From Gracilaria domingensis (Eukaryota; Rhodophyta; Florideophyceae; Gracilariales; Gracilariaceae), in NCBI GenBank assembly GCA_022539475.1, contig VCMS01000012.1:310001-374000 (forward strand): DNA of 64,000 nt, given 5' to 3'. Position numbers and translations under genes: made by a program. Below are positions 59,908-64,000 of the stretch, in pieces (positions within the stretch are counted from its first letter, which is position 1; every line of letters begins with the position of its first letter). The notes under the pieces were generated by a model. The model was not told the DNA's origin. It saw nothing but the letters and a program-made list of their open reading frames with translations, and searched no databases.

Positions 59908-60452
59908 GATTGAAAGCGGTTGTGTACTGCGGGTGGAGTATTCACTTGCCGCGGTGAACCCAATTGTGGGCTCTCGAATCGGGTTGCTTTGGAGGATAAC
60001 GACGAAAGAACAGTACCTGGCAGCTGCTGTGAGAGCGATCTTCGGGAGTAGACGCTCTGTGTTACTACACTGTACGTGATGGGCGTAATGCGCCTTCGAC
60101 GATGTGCAAAGCGTGCTCCCCGCTTTCTGTTCCGAGATATGGGGAGGGAGAAGCGACTCTGTTGCCTTCTTTGCTAATTCCTCCGGACAAGAACGAGGGC
60201 ACGTCATCATCATTTTTGATCTCCAAATTTCCAGAGAGGCTAAAAAGTTTATACAGAGGAAGAGTTATCGATAGTATATATAGATGTATAGTATACACGT
60301 AGCTTCTCTATCTTCCTCTCTCTCTCTTTTATAGGCGCACTAGTTCAACTAGAACAAAGTGCAGAAAATTCCTCAAAGAGGCGCTCCCTCTCTAGCCAGG
60401 CCAACACCTTCTCTCTCTTGGAAGTAATAGATATTACAAATTGTAATACCAT

Positions 60453-61469
60453 CAGGGTTTGGCATTTAATAAATCAGATTGCAGCCGATTGCAATCTCGC
60501 TTCAAGATCCCAATCCCGATTGTGATTGTCAACTTTCATCACAATCACAATTGCAATTCCAGCTGTGTCCTGCAATCCGATTGCAATTTCAGCTGCGTGC
60601 TGCAATCCGATTGCAATCTACGCAAACAGCTTGTACCAAGAAACAATCTTGAACACAGTTTATATAATCAACTGATGACATCACTACGTCATTAAGCAGA
60701 AACGCTTTCATCTTTCTGCCTCAACGGATCAACAGCTTTTTGAACAACCTCAGCGTCCCAAAACCTCTCATTCATACTTATAAGTAAAATAGCCTCAACA
60801 AGTTGAGGTGTGGTCTTCATATGATTTTGGGACAATGTGTTGATCGCAGCTGACCATAAACGTTCTGCCTCTGCAAAATGTTGAGTATAACAGATCTGCC
60901 AAAGGTCGGATGAGTACTGACAAATAATTAGAACGAAAGGTCGTTTGCCTTTCGTTTCACTGCGCGTTAACTACCTACGAGTAAAGGCAAGCCCTGCTCT
61001 CTCCGGAGGAGCCAGGGCCATTGTGCCTATCATCTGTGTTCCTTGTTGATCTAGCTGGCGTAGTGCTCAACAAAAAGAACCAAGAATAAAATCACAGTCC
61101 CTCTTTATATTCTTGATGACCTTCTTAAGCTTGCGCCTTTCTAGAGTTTCAATTAAAGTAATAGTTGTGTTTATCAAGAGCTCACAACTCAAGACTGTTT
61201 AGCACTACAACGGATAATTTTACGTAGTGGATTGGGAAGGAGTATGTTCAAAGTGATATTTGAACGGTACTATAACGGTCAAAATGAGCGAATAACATTG
61301 TGCCTCTTACAATAACCGTGGAGTTCTAAAGAACTTATGATTGCAATTGGATTGCAATCTGATCGTTACCGAGCAATTTCATTGCAATCAGAAGGTGTAA
61401 AAGCATTCAGTGATTGCAATTGCTTGATTGCATTCGATTGTGCAATCAAGCGATTGCGACCAACCCTTG
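60453..61469 (-). mobile_element. Defective hAT-like DNA transposon
   Basis: About 1.0 kb bounded by imperfect inverted ends (CAGGGTTTGGCA at 60453; CAAGGGTTGGTCG read inward from 61469). Both ends carry clusters of the palindrome GATTGCAATC and its variants (about 60475-60630 and 61338-61460), like the subterminal repeats bound by hAT transposases. Inside, on the minus strand, is the C-terminal dimerisation region of a hAT transposase (60692-60970). Flanks AATACCAT and AATATCAT are near-matches but do not abut both ends, so the target duplication is not settled. Confidence 0.55.
60692..60970 (-). pseudogene. hAT transposase fragment (C-terminal dimerisation domain)
   Basis: Open frame of 92 codons without an ATG start. 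It contains SSDLWQICYTQHFAEAERLW, SAAINTLSQNHMKTTPQLVE and AILLISMNERFWD, the pattern of the hAT C-terminal domain (AER.WS.A..........P..VE..L....N..FW). The zinc finger, catalytic core and start are missing, so it cannot make transposase. Confidence 0.65.
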
Positions 61470-61492
61470 ATTACAATATCATTAAGAACAAG

Positions 61493-61830
61493 ACCTTGAA
61501 GAGGAAAAAAGAAGATTCGTCTTGAAAGTATTCGCATCGGACATCTTTACAGAGAATATCGACATCATCAAAAACGCCGAGGCGTCAGCGGCATACCAAT
61601 CTCTTGTTAAACACATACGAACCGAACGGATGTAAAACAGAACCATGTACCACAAAGAGCTGGGACAAAACATCTTCTGCTTCTCTTTGCGACACAAACG
61701 GTTTCAAATCTTGCAGAAACGACGAAAGCGAAGACCTAACAAAAACGTTCTTCCACTCACTATGACGCACTTCTGGATAGTCAGTGGGAACTATGGGCTG
61801 TTCTGTCGGCGGTAGTTGTAGGGCCCAGAG
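61493..61830 (-). pseudogene. Possible broken gene fragment, unknown
   Basis: A minus-strand frame without ATG reads sensibly (SSFLQDLKPFVSQREAEDVL, VHGSVLHPFGSYVFNKRL), meets a TGA at about 61585 and continues in the same frame (RLGVFDDVDILCKDVRCEYF). It may be a decayed host gene or transposon passenger next to the hAT element. No family recognised. Confidence 0.3.
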
Positions 61831-61917
61831 CTAGGGCGCTATATATTCCATTGCAGCACTATTGCAATATTTCAATACAATAGAAGATTGCATTGCGATT
61901 ATATATACTAGATGTGC

Positions 61918-61954
61918 AATACGCATTGCCATGTACTATATAGCAATGCGTATT
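61918..61954. repeat. Hairpin in ATTGCAAT-rich DNA
   Basis: AATACGCATTGC and its complement flank a 13-nt A+T-rich loop, inside another ATTGCAAT-rich patch (61850-61990) that may be the end of a second related transposon. Confidence 0.6.
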
Positions 61955-62102
61955 ACATACAGCTCTATAATAGAGATGTATATTGCAAAACTCCTACCCG
62001 GCCGACATGTACTTGTTGAAGCTTGATCTCCGAGATGAGGATCTTCACATAGAGACAATACTCTGTTCCTGGATCTGTTGCTGAAGTGGAAAGGCTATGG
62101 TC

Positions 62103-62205
62103 TGTGGCAGTAAACTTCTTTCTTCTTTAATGCGGACAGTAGTCCTCAATTACAGGACTAAAGTAAAAGTAACTACAGATAGTTTTCTCTCGTGTAGCAG
62201 TAAAC
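62103..62205 (-). mobile_element. SINE-like retroposed element, copy 2
   Basis: The 77-bp core 62116-62192 matches 28918-28991 with only a few substitutions and is flanked by 13-bp direct repeats TGTGGCAGTAAAC and TGTAGCAGTAAAC. Its purine-rich 3' end (minus strand) is longer than in copy 1. The stem GGTCCT/AGGACC of copy 1 is AGTCCT/AGGACT here, so pairing is kept by a compensatory change. It stops where similarity to copy 1 ends, consistent with 5' truncation. Confidence 0.7.
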
Positions 62206-63626
62206 ATTTTGCGAAATTAAAGAATGAGTCTTAACTACTTACGTTTAGAACTTAGCGTAGTTTTCCTGCTTCTTCGCAATGAGGAGTTGCAGACCATACT
62301 AAAGAAGAAAGAAGAGTTTAACTCTATTGCTTGAAGCCATTATCTTTCTGCGCGTGAATGCCCGTCTTTGGGATATACGCATGGTTCGCAAAGCCTTTCA
62401 AATGTGTCACGGTAGTGACGAAAACTGAGAACCTTGAAGCGAAGATATCTAGAAAGTTTGTCAAGCTTTGCGTTGTTTGCTATGATCACTATCGTTGCAC
62501 ATAACGCATCAGCAGTCTGTGTTAAGAGCTGGTTCTATTTTTGCATTGTCAATATCATACTGCTTCGACATGGAACATTGCAACAGGTATTGCGTAAAGA
62601 TGATTCCTTTGCCACCATATTGTACATTGCATAATGGCTGGCAATGCGCTAAACTAGTGTATCCCTAGCCCTGGTAGGGCCTGCTTTGCCAGGTCATCGA
62701 CAAACACAGTATGATAGTTTCAGTCCCTGTCATACACGAAGACATAAACTTTGGACAAACACTGGAAGAGTTCAAAGCCTTTTCCCCGTACATCACTAAT
62801 AGAAGGCGAGAGTTGGAACTGGAATTGTCTCCGCGCTTTTGCCTTGCTTACAACGTACCTTCGGTCCTTCCTCTCTTAGTTCATCTCCAAACGCCTGCCC
62901 ATTGGTTTCAACATGATATGATCCGAGAAAACGGAGCTCTAGGGCTCCGACCAACCAAAGAATATGCAGAGTCTACATTGCAGACAGCCAAAATTCCTAA
63001 GCCGTTGATCCGCTGGACAGTGGGCATATCGCTGGGACATCGGTTAAGCTGATGCGGTTGCATGAGGCCCGCATAGCAATGGTCAGATGACCAAGCGTAA
63101 ACAGTGTTGCTGCGTAAGTACGTGTTGGTGGTAGTGTTTATTGCGGGATAGTTTTATGCTGTAAATTGTGGAAGCCAGTTATGCATTAGGAAGGCATTCA
63201 CAGATGACCAGTACCGTAGAAGTGTCATGTTCTTCAGGTAAGTGTTGGGTGTGCCGTGGTATTCCCTAGGACGACTGTGTACCGCGTCGGTTTCAGTGCA
63301 GCAGGATCTTCCTTCGATACCTGGGTAACTTCTCGCTATTACTAGCGTATTTGAAAAGTCCAGGCACATCCGCGCGTTGTAGCAGGACAGTTTGCATACT
63401 TGAGTCCAGTCCATTCACGCACGTAACCCATACACCAAGTTAATGCCACGCACAAATCCTCTCCGACATCACAGTGCCTTTTTCGCTCAGGTCCCCTACA
63501 TCTTTATGTGCAAAAAGGGTCCATGCTTCAAAACTTTGAGTTCAGATTATGCCAACGAACCCACGGTTCAACCAGATGTGATGCAAATACTGATCAGAAC
63601 CGTTCCCCTCCGAGTTGAAGATCCGT
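62206..63626. other. A+T-richer interval, mostly unassigned
   Basis: Apart from the doubtful frame at 62711-63052 no gene is supported. The region follows the transposon-rich zone. Confidence 0.4.
62711..63052 (+). CDS. Doubtful small protein
   Basis: An ATG-started frame of 113 codons with balanced composition (MIVSVPVIHEDINFGQTLEE, then RRRELELELSPRFCLAYNVP and LIRWTVGISLGHRLS). No domain, leader or membrane span. It lies in repeat-rich DNA and could be a remnant or chance. Confidence 0.25.
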   Translation: MIVSVPVIHEDINFGQTLEEFKAFSPYITNRRRELELELSPRFCLAYNVPSVLPLLVHLQTPAHWFQHDMIRENGALGLRPTKEYAESTLQTAKIPKPLIRWTVGISLGHRLS

Positions 63627-64000
63627 TTACGGATCAGCGAAAGATTCGATTTTTTTTGCCAGAGCATGAATATCGGTACCTTCCGGTAAATGTGTCAGCG
63701 GGGGTGGGAGTCCAGGATCATCCGCAGATAACTCCAAAAAGTCCTCTATAACGCGTTCGTTTTCTGCCGACGAAGTGCAGTTACCATTCAGCTTCTCTGA
63801 CCCTGGATCATGTCCAAATGAAATGTTGAACTCCTTGTCATCAAAAGCTTTATCAAAGTCAGGTGTATCGAGATGAGTCCCTTTTGACCGTGATCTAGGT
63901 TCTTGTAAGGCGTTCTCAATTACATCCATAGTCATGCTTGTATTGGGGGTAGACGGTATGTCCTCCAGAAATTCCAGGGCTCGATCGACATCAGGATCGA
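63627..64000 (-). CDS. C-terminal part of an unknown gene, cut by the window edge
   Basis: The frame is open from the right edge to a TAA at 63627-63629, so 124 residues of the C-terminus are visible and the start lies outside. The sequence is acidic and probably disordered: ALEFLEDIPSTPNTSMTMDV, KGTHLDTPDFDKAFDDKEFN, NERVIEDFLELSADDPGLPP, and the end HALAKKIESFADP. The segment EFLEDIPS is echoed by DFLELSAD, perhaps a short linear motif repeat. A regulatory protein is possible; the family is unknown. A plus-strand frame at 63443-63751 overlaps and is judged a shadow. Confidence 0.6.
   Translation of the reverse strand, partial: DPDVDRALEFLEDIPSTPNTSMTMDVIENALQEPRSRSKGTHLDTPDFDKAFDDKEFNISFGHDPGSEKLNGNCTSSAENERVIEDFLELSADDPGLPPPLTHLPEGTDIHALAKKIESFADP

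Overview
The window looks like nuclear DNA of a photosynthetic eukaryote, most likely a red alga; no species can be fixed from the sequence alone. The signs are plant-type histones H3 and H4, a candidate plastid fatty acid photodecarboxylase with its key residues, a DUF2358-type plastid protein, simple phenylalanine-containing N-terminal leaders with no preceding ER signal, and many long intronless genes. The few introns found are short (76 to 103 nt, GT...AG). About two dozen genes are well supported.

Layout. 0-5.4 kb: divergent histone H4/H3 pair, tRNA m1G37 methyltransferase (TRM5) and the ER mannosyltransferase ALG3. 5.7-14.6 kb: an unknown protein, a USP12/46-like deubiquitinase, the photodecarboxylase candidate, a DUF2358 protein and a small helical protein; a duplicated hairpin-bearing block lies between the deubiquitinase and the photodecarboxylase. 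15.8-22.5 kb: TFIIE alpha, a three-repeat helicase-associated-domain protein, an ADCK1-type ABC1 kinase, and the first of two paralogous C2H2 zinc-finger genes. 22.5-27.6 kb: a gene-poor stretch with a 107-bp palindrome, the second zinc-finger paralogue and a mitochondrial Mn superoxide dismutase. 27.6-31.7 kb: no gene recognised, but a small retroposed element flanked by 15-bp target-site duplications. 31.7-37.2 kb: an extremely G+C-rich island with a kinase/repeat fusion protein and a proline-rich membrane protein broken by a one-base frame change. 39.4-60 kb: a Tudor-like chromatin protein, an SLC35-type transporter, a spliced LURP1/tubby-like gene, a GT14 glycosyltransferase, a PNPOx/FNR fusion, a coiled-coil protein, an organellar prolyl-tRNA synthetase, an acidic basic-tailed protein, a two-exon plastid-type membrane protein, a membrane-anchored HExxH protein, a proline-rich coiled-coil protein and a bacterial-type cupin. 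60.2-63.6 kb: an A+T-richer repeat zone with a defective hAT transposon and a second copy of the retroposed element. A gene running off the right edge is partial.

The genes are mostly independent housekeeping functions, not a pathway cluster. ALG3, the SLC35 transporter and the GT14 enzyme all serve secretory glycosylation; the photodecarboxylase, the DUF2358 protein and the small spliced membrane protein are plastid candidates. The least expected signals are the matching hairpins behind both histone genes, the retroposed element with a compensatory stem change, and the paired zinc-finger genes. I did not recognise a wholly new multi-gene system. Several start codons were moved to the first plausible ATG because the longest open frames begin with GTG or TTG.
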